A model generated the notes under the pieces. It searched no databases, was not told the origin of the DNA, and saw nothing but the letters and a program-made list of their open reading frames with translations. This document shows, one piece after another, positions 32,108-43,609 of a stretch of DNA of 64,000 nucleotides. The stretch spans positions 31,648,911-31,712,910 of the forward strand of contig JAGTTD010000007.1 of the NCBI GenBank assembly GCA_018398585.1. The letters run 5' to 3'. A program made the translations under genes and the position numbers. This DNA is from Simmondsia chinensis (Eukaryota; Streptophyta; Magnoliopsida; Caryophyllales; Simmondsiaceae). How positions within the stretch are numbered: position 1 is the stretch's first letter; every line of letters starts with the position of its first letter.

Positions 32108-35100
32108 AGCAGGAGGTAAACAAATGCGAAGGTTGGATATAAATAATAGAAAAAGAGTGCGCGGAAGATTCTTTGTGAAGATATCAGCAATCTGCGGTGA
32201 GGAAGGAGTATGAAGTACTAGAACAAGACCCATTTGAACATGCTCACGAAAAAAGTGGATGTCAATCTCGATATGTTTTGTGCGAATATGCTGGACAGGG
32301 TTTGTAGATATGTACATGGCAGAAACATTATCACAATAGACCAAAATAGCTCGTGGAAGAAGACTAAGCTCACTAAGGAGAGACCAAACCCAGTAACATT
32401 CGGATACAGTGTTGGAGACCGCACAATACTCATTCTTGCACTAGAACGAGAGACGGTGGGCTGTCGCTTAGAGGATCAGGAGATAATGTTGCCTCCGAGG
32501 AAAACACAGAAACTAGAAGTAGAACGGCGAGTGTCAGGGCAACCAGCCCAATTAGCATCCGAATAAGCCACAAGTTGGTCCAAACGTGTTGGGGAGATAG
32601 TCAAACCATGATCAATAGTGCCCTTGATATAGCGAAGGATGCGCTTAACAACCATCTAGTGCGATGATCGTGGAATATTCATAAACAGACACACCTGCTG
32701 AACTGCATAAGAGATGTCAGAATGAGTAAAGGTGAGATATTGAAGGGCACCAACAATGGACCTGTATAAGGTGGGATCAGTCATAAGTTCACCGTCTTCT
32801 AAAGAAAGCTTGGACTTGGAATCTATAGGTGTAGCAACAGGCTTGCAGGAGAGCATGTCGGTTCGGTCTAGAAGATCATGTGCATATTTAGATTGAGATA
32901 AGAATAACCCTAAAGAGAGGTGAGATATCGAGATGTCGAGAAAGTAATTAAGGCACCCTAAGTCGGTCATATCAAACTCAGAGTGAAAAGAGGGAAGTAG
33001 ATAATGAAGTACCACATGAGAAGAGGCCGTGAGAACGATGTCATCAACATAGACTAATAATATAGCCATATCATGTCCACGATGTAGGACAAATAAAGAA
33101 AAATCTGACTTACAGCTTCGAAAATCCAACTGTTGTAAAAAGGTAGCAAAACAAGTGTACCAGGCGTGAGGTGCTTGTTTGAGACCGTAAAGAGACTTAT
33201 TAAGCTTACATATATGATCAAGATACTGAGAGCTGATGAAACCCGGTGGTTGTTTCATATAAACTTGTTCATTAAGTGTGCCATTAAGAAAAGCATTTTT
33301 GACATTGAGCTGATGAATAGGCCAGTTTCGAGAAGTAGCAATAGTCAAAACAATACAAACAGTAGCAGGTTTAACAACAGAACTAAAAGTTTCACTGTAG
33401 TCAATGCCATACCACTGTGTAAATCCCTGAGCAACTAGCCGAGCTTTATACCGTTCAACTTAACCTGTAGATGTTTGTTTAATACGAAAGACCCACTTGG
33501 AGCCAACAATGTTACCATGAGGGGGCGGGGGAACAAGATCCCATGTTTTATTACGAATAAGAGCATTAAATTCGTCGAGCATAGCATGCTTCCAGTTCTC
33601 ATCAGTAAGTGCCTGCTTACAAGAAAAAGGTACCTCGGGCAAAGTACTATGAGCAATCATAGAAGGTTTGAGAAGAGGTTTTACAATACCAGCACGAGCA
33701 CGAGTCACCATGGGATGAATAGTGGAAGTAGGGGGAGCCGAACCCAGTGTGGGCGGATGTGCAACCACGTTTGGTGGCACAATTGGAGGGGCTACAAGTG
33801 CAGTCGTTGGTACAGGAGCGGCAGGGGGTGGTGTGGCAGCTGCAGTGGGTGGCGCCGCAGGAGGCGGCGGCAGCGGTGGTTGGAGGCCCACGAACGGTGA
33901 AGACGTGAGTGGAGGAGACACGACTTGATGAAGCCGGGTCATTGTATCTTGAGAGAAAGTGCCCAATCATGCAAATGGAAAATTTGCTTCATCAAAAACA
34001 ACATGCCTCGAAATAATGGCTTTATTAGTAGAAAGATTCAAATATTTATAACATTTGTGATTTTGTGGGTAGCCTAAGAAAACACATATGATAGAGCGTG
34101 GAGCAAGCTTATGAGACGTGGTGGCACTCAGATTCGGATAGTAGGCACTACCAATAACCTAAAGATGATCGTAATTAACTTGGTTCTTGTATAAACATTG
34201 AAAGGAGATCTTTTTCTTAATAGAAGTGGACGGTAGAAGGTTGATAATATGAACTGTAATAGAAATTGCTTCAACCCAAAATTTCAGAGGCATGCATGCT
34301 TGAACAAGAGGTAACACATCATGTTACAAATAGTACGATGCATGCATTCAACTTTCCCATTCTATTGGGAGGTTTGAGGGCAGGAAACCCTACTGAGAAT
34401 GCCCTTTTGCAGAAAAAGACTATTAAAGTCACGTTTGATATATTCAGTGCCATCATCGCATTGAAAATATTTGATTTCTACACCAAATTGACTCAACACA
34501 AGATTACTAAATGGAACGAATAGGTCAAAAACCTCAGATTTGGCATGCATAGGATAAATCCAAAAAAAATGAGAATAATCATCCGATAATAGCAAATAAT
34601 ACTTAAAACCACTGAAACTGATAACATGTGATGTTCATACATCAGAATGAACAATATTGAAAGGACGTGTAGTACTAGTGACAGACTTTTGAAAAGGTAA
34701 ACGACTATGCTCACCAAGTTGGCAAACATGACACAAACTGGACTTAGAGAACTCGAATAAGAAATAAATTTTTATTTGACTAAAGTGGACAAGACTGGCT
34801 CCCCGGGATGGCCAAGTCGACGATGCCAGAGAGATTGTGTGTTTTTGGAAGCAACTAGGGAAACGTGTGGGGAGGATGCCACGGGCTGCCTTGGTTGACC
34901 AAATCGACTGACTGTGTTTGGTTTGGGAACAGCGAAAAGAGGCCCCGAGCTAGCCCAACGAATAATGAGGGACATTGTTTTAGCATTTTTATTGGAGAAA
35001 CCACCCGAGTCAAATTCTAAAAGGTAAAAATTATCTTTACAGAATTGACGAAAAAAGATTAAATTAGTGGAAAGACCAGGAACATAAATGACATTATGCA

Positions 35101-35669
35101 AATTGAAGGGACCAACAGGTGTAAGAATAGAACCAGATCCAATCCCAACAATTGACAAACAAGAGCCATTACCAACTAATATTTTATCATAGCTATGATA
35201 AGGACGAAGAGACGTTAGCAAACTGGGGTTATTAGTCATATGAGACGATGCGCCACTATCCATTATCTAGGAAAAATCAGTCAAAGGAGTAGAATGAGCA
35301 GTAAGAGATTGAAAATTGGTTTGAGGAGACGCAAACCCTGAATAGAAATTAGAACCAGTGGCATAAGTATTAATTGCAGGATGAAAAAGTGGTGGATATA
35401 ACATATTCTCACCATAAACAAATGCACTGAAGAAAGTAGGAGCACCAAAGAATGGTAGGCCAGGTTGGAAAGCAGAACTAATCATTGGATTGAGCATAAT
35501 CAACAGCAACCACCTCTGGGAAATTAAACAAGCAGTCACGGGAAAAAACAGAATCAATTAATTCTCTACCAGCCAAAATCTCTTTCTCCTGCGTTGAAAT
35601 CTTCGATTCCTCCACTCCACATAGGGTTTCAACTTTCAAATTCAAATCCTCTTCACTGTCTTCAATCAA
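32108..35669 (-). pseudogene. Copia 3 polyprotein: protease, integrase, RT, RNase H
   Basis: Reading from 35669 down: a short acidic stretch not recognised as gag; protease with an intact 'IMDSGASSHMTNN' at about 35225-35263; GAG-pre-integrase ('SLWHRRLGHPG' near 34800); integrase ('FWIYPMHAKSEV', 'QCDDGTEY', 34362-34595); a long Pro/Ala-rich linker (33700-33960); RT from 'WKHAMLDEFNALIRNKTWDL' (33590) with '[20 protein letters not shown]' and an intact active site '[11 protein letters not shown]' near 33045; RNase H ('DANWAGCPDTRRSTS' near 32545, 'VYCDNVSAMY' near 32320). Lesions: frameshifts near 34770, 34360-34000, 32655 and 32435, and a TAA near 33461. The gag zinc knuckle is missing, so the copy was already non-autonomous or has an internal deletion. 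Confidence 0.88.
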
Positions 35670-35932
35670 AATCTCTCAAAATGATATTCAAAAATTCAAT
35701 TTTTAGACTGTCACTTCGAGATCTCACTCCAACAAAGGCTAAAAGAAATTGCTACTTTTAAGAAAAGAAAAGAAAAGAAAAGAAGGCTGTTCGGGGGAGG
35801 CTAGGGTTAGCCGGGTTGGGGTGCTGACGGCAGCGGCGCACTAGGGTTTGACGATATTAGGGTTTTGAATATTTTGAGGAGGGAAAAAGAGGGAGGCTAG
35901 GGTTTGCCTAATTTACAAGATAGCTAGGGTTA
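35670..35932 (-). other. Copia 3 leader
   Basis: Between the primer site and the first coding stretch. It contains an (aaaag)n tract at 35757-35783 and several 'ctagggtt/aaccctag' motifs. No gene was seen. Confidence 0.5.
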
Positions 35933-36450
35933 GCTCTGATACCATGAAAGAATGAAAAGCACACATTATATTGTGGCCCTCTCATATATATATAAAACTT
36001 ATAATGGGCTTTACACCATATACAAAACAAGTAAATTGGGCTCAGTTGTATATAGTAATAACACCTATATAATATAGTCTAACAAAAATCAACAAAATAG
36101 CACATGAAATATTTGCATAAAAAACCTCTCTCAACTAGAAAGAAAAACTACAACTGTCAAACTTTTACTATAAATTTGGAATTACAACATCTAATTGTAA
36201 CTAAAATAATACATAAAATCTCACAATTTTTTGCCTCTCAAATTTTTTTTCTCTCTCTATTTTCTTACTCCTCTACGTTTGCTGTAACCCTCTCCCCCTC
36301 TTTTAATATACCAAATATGGGACGCGAAGGACCCCCACATTTCATGGTCTTTTTCCTTTTTTATTTAAAATTTGTTCTTTTCCTTTTTCTTTTGACTTAA
36401 TAAAATAAAACGAAAACTAAGTAAAAATATGGGTTGGACCTAACAATTTA

Positions 36451-37090
36451 TACCAATCATCCCTATATTTTAACTATTATGTTAATTTAGTCATTATATT
36501 TGTAATTGCATCAATTTAATTCCCGTATTATTCATATCATATCAATTTGTTTCTTAAAGTAATTTAAGTTTCTAATAAAATTTTTAGTGGTTTCGTTATG
36601 AATTCGATTAAATTGAGTTAATGGGTGGATTTCTAGTGAGTTACTTATAGCTAACATGATTTTACATTAAAAGTTATGTCAATAACTTAATTTAAATTTG
36701 ATTGAAAAACTAAATTGACATAACAAAAAAATAAAGTAGTCATTATTGTAAATAACTCTAAAATTTTTCATTTTCGAATTTTCTAAATAAATTTCTAATT
36801 CATCCAATTTGAATAAATTAAAGTTTAAGTGTCAACTGTGATAAATGATGTAAGCTTTCTAAATCATAATTCTTGAAATGTTCCCAAACTATCCCAACTA
36901 TCTAATAACTACTAAAAGAGCACATGTTTGATAAAGGGAGAGTGATTGATTAAGAGAGAGAGAGGGGCTAAATTTCTCTCTCTCTCAAACTTGTGCCCTT
37001 TGTATATAGGTTAGCTTGACCCTTACTAAAGTACTGCCCACTCATGGCGGATTCAAAACAATTTTTCATTGAAGCTACTGATATCACTCC
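36451..37090. other. AT-rich non-coding stretch
   Basis: No gene was seen. A (ga)n/(ct)n hairpin is at 36951-36986 ('agagagagagaggggcta', then 'tctctctctct'). Confidence 0.45.
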
Positions 37091-37262
37091 ATGACAAAAG
37101 CATATTTAATATCAAAGGTTTTTAAAATAATAAAAAAGGCCCCTAATTGTTATCGTATTAACAAAAAAACCCCTCTCCAACATGATGACGTCATTTATCA
37201 TCGATAGAGCTCACATGGCAACTGCTTTTTCATTAATGCTATAGTAAAATGGCAAAAGTATC
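37091..37262. repeat. Left arm of an inverted repeat around copia 4
   Basis: The reverse complement ('atacttttgccattttacta', 'cagttgccatg', 'catcatgttggagagggg') matches 40505-40700 in the same order. This could be the long terminal inverted repeat of a MULE-like element. Confidence 0.6.
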
Positions 37263-40140
37263 CTTCAATTTTCTTATTCTTACGTTGACCAGGCCTCGGT
37301 TTGAGGTAGGGGGAGGGGAGATCGTTGGGGAGGCGATCGGGGTTGGGTCTGGGCTGGGGGCATTGAGGTAGCATGGGCAGTGTCGGGGCCAAGCTTCGGC
37401 GGCAGTGCTTGGTGGATGTGACCCATGTGTGGGGAGGGGAAATAATGAGTCCATTTGTGGTTGAGTGTGAACAATTAGGGGTGGGAGAATTGTGACATCA
37501 GTGACTAACAAATTTGGGGTGACAAGATCTTTGTAAGGAAAGACAGAGTCATTAAAAACCACATGCCAACTTATATATAAATGTTTGGTTTTGGGGTCAA
37601 AATACTTGTATCCTTTATAGCGAGTGGCATATCCTAGGAAAATGCAAGGAGTAGAGCGAGGGGCAAGTTTATGAGGGCCGCAGGATGTGATGTTAGGATA
37701 ACATGCATACCCAAAGACGCAAAAGCAGTTATAATTTGGACTTCAGATAAATGTCGATGCTTTTATTCCGCCACCTTGTTTTGTTCCAGGGTATCCGGAC
37801 AAGATAGGCGGAGGTGAATACTGTCATCACGACAAAGGGCGTTCATACGCCAGTGATTATTCACCTCCACCATCGCTTGCAAAAATATTAATGGTTGTCT
37901 TAAATTGATTTTCAACGCGATGTTTGAAAACTTGGAAGAATTCGTAAACCCAAGATTTATGCTGCATCGGATAAAGCCATGTGAATTCGAAAAAATTATT
38001 GATAAATAAGACATAATATTTATAAGCGGAATGAGAGGATACGGGTGATTGTCAAACATCTGAATGTATTAATTGAAGAGGCTTGGTAGACTTATGTAAT
38101 ACACGTTCAAAAGGGAGCTTTTTAGATTTCCCTAAACAACATGTAGAATATGTATTCAAAAATTTAACACTTGAAAAGAAATGTTTCTTACACAACTTAT
38201 CAAGAACAGTACTACCTAAATGACCTAGTTTTTTATGCCACAATTCACCATTCCTTACTTGTGCTACGAGACCAATGTCGTGGTGTGAGAAGCTATAGAG
38301 GGACCCATCACTGGGTACTCGTAGAATCAGCGTCCCTGTAGCCTTATCCTTTACACAAAAACGTTCGAGTCAAATTCAACCTTGCAACTTTTATCATGGC
38401 ACAATTGTTTAATTGATAATAGGTTATGCGTGAGATTAGGTAAGCATGACATTAGGTAGTCTAAGGGGAGAGATGGGAGTGGGTATGGTGGTCGAGCCCA
38501 CAGGCATCATAGATAGTAATGCACCATTACCGACAAAAACACCCTTATGACCAGAGTAAGGAAGAAGGTTAGATAAAATACCTGGATTTGGCGTCATATG
38601 GTTCGTAGCACCAGAATCAGGATACCAATTGTAATCATGCAATTTTCCAATGGTCATGGAAGCAAATGAATCAGAGGAATCTAGGAAGGAGGTGCCATCA
38701 AAACAATATGGGCAAAGAACAGCCGGTGTCTGGTTTAGGAGCAGATCTGGTAGAATTGGGGGCTAGGCCCGAGCACACCTGCAGTAGAGTTAGGAGGAAG
38801 ACCAAATGGGGGTCGAACTGAGGAAGAAGGGCTGCGGTTTGGGGGGCCACTATGGGGTTGGAGGACCAGGTGATGGCCCGGTGGACCTCCACGGCTGCCG
38901 CGGCCGTTGCGCTTGCTCCAACCTCGGCCACGGCCACAGTTGCCGCGGCCTAGAGATTCACTAGGCTGCGGTTGCTTGTGGGCAACCATGGCGTGACTAG
39001 GATTAGGGTTAGAGTGTCCAGATTGTAGAGTTAAGGCAACTTCTTCATTGGGTAAAGAAGTTTTTAACTCTTCGTAAGTATATTGTTTTAAGGTTTGAAG
39101 AGTAAATGTTGCAAAAGCGGCATATTTAGGAGGTAAACCATAATAGCAAAGTGTTGAAATTCTCTTGAGGAAACGGCGAGTCAATGACAGCTAAGTCAAT
39201 CGTGATTGATTTTAATTCTGTGAGATAAATGTCCATTATTTTGCCATCTTTACAGTGATTTATGAGTTGGGTCCAGAGACCGAGCTCCTTAGCCATGGAG
39301 TGATCCCAAAAATGCTTAGTTAAGGCATCCCATATGACTTTAGAGGTAGAGCGGAATACGATGTCGTTTATTAGAGAACGAGATAGGGTAGCAGCAATGT
39401 AGGATATAAGGCTTTGATCCATACGAAGCCACATAATATAATCAGGATTAGGGTAAATCGATCCATTGGGGATATTGATTTGAGCGGGCGGGGAAGGTAA
39501 GTACCATCTATAAACCCTAATAGTTGGTGACATATTAACAACATGTGAAATTGTTCACGACAGGGGGGACAATTTATTGTTGATTCTAGTTTTATTGTAA
39601 CGATGCTCGTAATGTCAAAGAGGGATTAATACTAGAGAGAGAGGGTGATTATAGATATTACGGTTTGTTGGATTAGGGTTTATTGTATTAAGGTTGGGTA
39701 AGCCAAAGTGAGAAGATCCAGCCCCACCACCGACCCTATGAAGTGACGGTGAAGGGGGAGGGGGTCATGCCACCACTGCCAGCACCGGGGAAGGCACCGG
39801 AAATAGCGGGTCTGGTCATAGCATGGGAGGATAGAGAGGGGGGACGAGGGTGGTGGGATACCCATACTAAATGCCAGGTTCACTGTATGCCTCCCATTGG
39901 TGGTGGAGTACCGAAGATGGTGACACCATCATCGATCGACTAAGGAATCAATGCATCGGAGGTGATGGAACCGATATAAGGAGTGTCGGCCACCACTCCT
40001 GGGGCGGCAGCTCCTAGCACTCCTGGTGGGGGATCGGTATTGTCATGACCGGCCTCCACCGGACGCAGTGGAGCGCTGGATTGAGAAGAGAGGGAGGGGT
40101 AAAGAGCACTAGCATAGGATTGACTAGGATTAGATGCCAT
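37263..40140 (-). pseudogene. Copia 4 gag to integrase
   Basis: ATG at 40138-40140 ('MASNPSQSYASALYP'). Gag: 'IMWLRMDQSLISYIAATLSR' and 'VWDALTKHF'-type UBN2 at 39126-39533, then 'TSLPNEEVALTLQSGHSNPN' and an RG/Gly-rich segment at 38735-39184. Protease with 'WYPDSGATNHMTPN' near 38610-38640. GAG-pre-integrase 'MWHKKLGHLGSTVLDKLCKK' at 38180-38243. The integrase core has lost its usual reading near 38000 but recovers at 'FTWLYPMQHKS' and at 37600-37700 ('CIFLGYATRYKGYKYFDPK'). A Pro-rich linker ends near 37263. Frameshifts occur at 39184, 38735, 38436, 38060 and 37763. Pol is cut before the RT. Confidence 0.82.
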
Positions 40141-40450
40141 TGACGAAAAATTAAACTAATAAAAGAGAATAAGAATTAAGAATTCAACACAATGTAAGAA
40201 CAAATTAAAGGGAAAAAAAAAAGGGCGGAAACAAAAAAAATTAAATTAGAGCTGGCTCTAATACCATATGAATGTACAGAGAATTATATCTTCAAGATGA
40301 AGTATATGGGAGGCCTAGACCAAGCACAACTGCACTAGAGACTATAATGCCTTGGACTTTATATGAGTTAAGGGTGCAAGAGTAACTATAAAACCCTAAG
40401 CTAGGAATGCTCCAGAGTATGCTCTAATAATTAGCACCAAATTTGACACA
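37263..40450 (-). mobile_element. Copia retrotransposon 4, truncated
   Basis: The 5' LTR at about 40269-40450 reads TGTCAAATTTGG... to ...TTCA on the minus strand. It is followed by a near-consensus primer site ATGGTATTAGAGC (complement at 40256-40268). Gag, protease, GAG-pre-integrase and integrase follow. The element stops after the integrase/linker at about 37263 with no RT, RNase H or 3' LTR. Both sides meet an inverted repeat. Confidence 0.8.
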
Positions 40451-40504
40451 TTGTAATATGCTTAGAAACTATCTATTTTCCTTTTATTTGTTTAAAAAAA
40501 TTAT
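40451..40504. other. Short AT-rich junction
   Basis: AT-rich DNA between the LTR of copia 4 and the right inverted-repeat arm. Confidence 0.4.
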
Positions 40505-40745
40505 TATTGTAGGGTATCTTTGTCATTTTATAGTAACATTAACAACTAAACAGTTGCCACTTCAGCCTTGTTGATAGAAAATAGGGTTATCATGCTGGAG
40601 AGTAGACCTTTTATTTATACAACAAAAACTGAAGGGCTTGTTTATTAATACAATAAAAACTTAGCGGTCTTTATATTAATTCAAAAACGTTAGAATTCTT
40701 TTCATCATTTTCAAAAATATGGGGATACTAAAATATAAATAACCC
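40505..40745. repeat. Right arm of the inverted repeat, MULE-TIR-like end
   Basis: Inverted match to 37091-37262. It extends outward to 'ggggatactaaaatataaat' and 'aaccc' at about 40725-40745. A related stretch ends 'taccaagatataaataatc' near 48280-48302 inside the CACTA element. This looks like the terminal region of a dispersed MULE family. Confidence 0.5.
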
Positions 40746-41040
40746 TTAATGTTGTATAAAAATTTATACTAAGGTGACTAAAATTTCCAAATGGAGCATT
40801 TATAAAAAATGAAAAAATAGAGTATGCAAATATGATGGTGTAAGAAAATACTACAAAGATGGAAAAAAATAAAAATGGATGGAACTATACTTCATTTTTT
40901 TTTTAATTTAACTCATTAATGGTAAAAGAAAGGCATTATTGAAACCTGCTTAGGAAATTAATTTGAATTGAACACCATAGATGAATTAGTTTTGAGTTGT
41001 ACAATTCAGGAAAATAAATTTAATTTTCCGAAGAAGAATA
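40746..41040. other. AT-rich non-coding stretch
   Basis: No gene or repeat was recognised. Confidence 0.45.
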
Positions 41041-41045
41041 GTACT

Positions 41046-42568
41046 TGTTGTGAATTCGGGCCCTATAGTGGATATCGAATTTCATGGGACCATAATCCAA
41101 CAAACTCCACTATGGTCTCATGAAATTAACTCACAACGCTCTTTCGAAAATAGAGGCCATTTCGAAAACAAGTTTCATACCAAGAAACCAAACATGCTCA
41201 CACAACAACATGGGCACAATCATGGTAATCAAGCAACATGAAATCCAAGCTAAACATGCAATTCACCTAGAATTCAAGTTAGCCAAATCAATTCATACAT
41301 TGCTTCACAAGACTCTACCATGAACAATATCCAAAAAATAACCCAATATGAGTAAACAATTTAATAACCATTACTCAAAATATAAGGTACCTAAACATAA
41401 CCATACCAAACAAATGGTCCATCCAAGGTTCATTAGACCTATACCTTACACTTTTCCAAAAAAAAAAAAAAAAAAAAAACTAGAAAGGAAACAATGAAAC
41501 AATGATTCTAAGGGCATACAATTCTCCAAAGACAACACCATGTCCACATATGACTTAAACATATCATGTTGTCCCAATTCTTGGCTAAAATTCAGTAAAA
41601 TAGCTCAAATACATAATCATATGCAGAAAATTCAGCAGCTTATAGCATATTCCAGCAGCAATTAGCCAAAAAAGCAGTAAAATTAGTATGAGCAGCACTA
41701 AAGATAGCATACCAGCATGTAGCAGTCTAAAACAGTAACAAAATTCAACTTGAAACAGTCCGTAAACAACATGTTTATCATCACTTCAAGCAACAAGTAA
41801 CAATATATGTTCAACTTGATTCCAACGTCGAACTTCAAAGGTTCACCACCGTCTTCTTCTCCTTAATCTTCAGCACTCCAACCTCGAACTTCACGCTTTC
41901 TCTCTCTCCTCGACCTTTCTCACACTAGAAACGCCGTCTTTCTCCTCCATGTTTTTCCCTTCTCTCTCTCTCTGCATTTTCTTTTCCAGAAACCCCAAAA
42001 TGGGTTTCACCCATCTTTGGCTCTCTGTAAAATAATGCTCTTCAATTTTGTTCAGCTTTTTTCATCTGTAAAAGCAACTCCCTTCATATAAAGGGTAAAT
42101 ATAAAGCAATAGTGCAAGCATCATCCAACGGCTAACACTAGGACACGTGGCACGATCTGACGTTCGGGTACAGCTGGCTGGGCATGGGTAATGGGTACGG
42201 GAAATCGGGTCGAGTAATAACCACCAGGTAATAATAACAAACCTAATATTATTTTTACCCAAAAAAAAAAACAATATATTTTCCAAATCTTTTAACCCAT
42301 TTTAAAACCCAATTTCAAATCAATAAAATTGTCTATAATTTCTATTCCCCAAATTAGGATATAATCGTCCAAGTTTGCCTCCAACGAGCCTAAACAAGGC
42401 GGGTGGCTAAAACCGACAAACGACATCCTAATTTCCCGAATAGAAATTCTCCGGCAATTTTAACCTTTCATTTAGTCAAGACGCTCCAGCCTATTATTAC
42501 TGATGAACTTAGATAACTCAGTTACATCCTATAGTGGATATCGAATTTCATGTGACCATAATCCAACA
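41046..42568 (-). mobile_element. Solo LTR (1523 bp) with TSD
   Basis: TSD GTACT is at 41041-41045 and 42569-42573. The termini are TGTTG...CAACA. On the minus strand a TATA-like 'tatataaa' region near 42085-42095 is followed by a pyrimidine/purine-rich leader with a short ORF starting ATGGAGGAG near 41951. A 43-bp direct repeat ('cctatagtggatatcgaatt' and on) occurs at both ends (41063-41105 and 42526-42568). No internal retrotransposon coding remains. Ty3/gypsy is a guess from general style. Confidence 0.85.
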
Positions 42569-42573
42569 GTACT

Positions 42574-43015
42574 GTTAAAAGTAATATTATTTTTCCAAAA
42601 CCTTATTTACTTGTTTTTTAGTATCTTAGATTTTGTTCATATTTATGACCCTGTCTGGCTAAATCCAATATTTAAAAACAGGAAAAGACAAAATTGCCCG
42701 TAACCAAAACAATGTTGCTTTGATACTTGACACTGAAGTTTAGCGCCAATATTATTTTTTTGTTCCCGAGGATAACGAGATGCGGCATTTGGGCACAATT
42801 TGTATTAAAATGAAAATGCTTTGTGATCAAATTTAAATGCACCAAATGTTATCAATGGGTATTTTTGTCATTATAATTTGTTGGTTATTTAAAGTGACTT
42901 GTCATATCAACTTTCTCCCAAAAAATGAAATATCTCGATAGAGTCATATTAATTAGTACAAACAAAACCTAAGATAATAACAACACAAATTAGGAAAGTT
43001 GTGGGCCTTTTTTTT
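42574..43015. other. AT-rich non-coding stretch
   Basis: No gene or repeat was recognised before the captured exon. Confidence 0.4.
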
Positions 43016-43480
43016 ATTATTTGATGGACAAGGATGGACAAGGATGGAGCGTTCAGGAACTCGTTTAGTGATGGCTGGGATCATATCTTGTCCAAGCATC
43101 CAATACCATTCTATTATTGTGTAGGTGTAGTGGTGTTCTTCGTGCTTTTTGGATTTTGTGTGCTCATAATCCACTACTCCTCCCTAAACTGCAACGATCT
43201 GCTCATGGCTGGCTTCCAGAACTGCTGCTATGGATGGGGCATCTTGGACTGTTTCCCTGCATCCATGGAAGCATGCTTTGCCCTCGTCATTGTGGTAATT
43301 TTTGCCATCCTCGGTGTCGCCTATGGTTTCCTCGCTGCTACAATGGCCATTCAGAGGATATGGCAGGGACACTATCATATCCTTACAAAGCGGGAGCTGA
43401 CTCAAGTTAGTTCCCTTAGATGCCTCTTTACTGAACATTGTTTGGGGCAATTTGCCTCAATATGAATAAATTTAGTTCCC
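43016..43480 (+). pseudogene. Captured exon of a plant RING-CH-like membrane protein
   Basis: The frame at 43034-43465 begins 'MDKDGAFRNSFSDGWDHIL' and has at least two hydrophobic membrane segments ('GVVVFFVLFGFCVLIIHYS', then 'ACFALVIVVIFAILGVAYGF'). Between them is a Cys-containing loop ('AGFQNCCYGWGILDCFPAS'). It ends 'MAIQRIWQGHYHILTKREL'. I recognise this by memory as the conserved membrane part of plant RING-variant (RING-CH) proteins. The RING finger itself, expected upstream, is absent. After 'ctgactcaa' the reading runs into 'gttagttc', which looks like a splice donor, so the last 60 bp are probably intron. A 10-bp tandem duplication ('gatggacaag' twice, 43022-43041) precedes the frame. 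A gene fragment rather than a working gene. Confidence 0.6.
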
Positions 43481-43609
43481 TTTGGTTTCGGGAATAGCCT
43501 TCTTTTGTCTTATTTCTATCATTTTCTTACGTGAGTAGCAACAATGACCCAAAGAGAAAATATGTTTCGCTATGGAGTTGAAGTAAACGTCCTCTTAATA
43601 GGTTAAATT
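43481..43609. other. Short non-coding stretch
   Basis: Probably continuation of the captured intron. No other signal was seen. Confidence 0.3.

Larger units (their letters stand above)
31953..36084 (-). mobile_element. Copia retrotransposon 3 (complete with two LTRs)
   Basis: A 4132-bp element. TSD AAAAT is at 31948-31952 and 36085-36089. Each LTR is 140 bp: the right (5') LTR at 35945-36084 and the left (3') LTR at 31953-32092. The primer site TGGTATCAGAGC (complement at 35933-35944) directly abuts the 5' LTR. The polypurine tract GAGGGGGGA abuts the 3' LTR (complement near 32093-32101). The interior encodes protease to RNase H but almost no gag. Confidence 0.93.
26363..36445 (-). mobile_element. 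Copia retrotransposon 2 with two nested elements
   Basis: The whole element is bounded by TSD ATTTA at 26358-26362 and 36446-36450. The left LTR starts TGTTAGAAAAATC (26363) and ends 'gggttggacctaact' (29757). The right LTR starts near 31897 and ends 'gggttggacctaaca' (36445). A hAT element (about 26650-29622) sits in the left LTR and copia 3 (31953-36084) in the right LTR. The internal region (about 29758-31896) codes only gag, protease and GAG-pre-integrase. Integrase, RT and RNase H are missing. Confidence 0.9.

Noticed and set aside
33475..33928. Gly/Arg-rich ORFs on the plus strand
   Set aside because: They are the opposite strand of the Pro/Ala-rich linker of copia 3.
36951..36986. microRNA-like hairpin
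   Set aside because: It is a (GA)n/(CT)n microsatellite palindrome with no mature-miRNA-like arm.
37198..37562. Pro-rich minus-strand ORF as a host gene
   Set aside because: It continues the copia 4 reading ('VVFNDSVFPYKD'-type end of the integrase region) and its linker.
43117..43450. Other-frame and reverse ORFs over the RING-CH-like exon
   Set aside because: Shadows of the frame at 43034-43465, which alone has membrane segments and a recognisable sequence.
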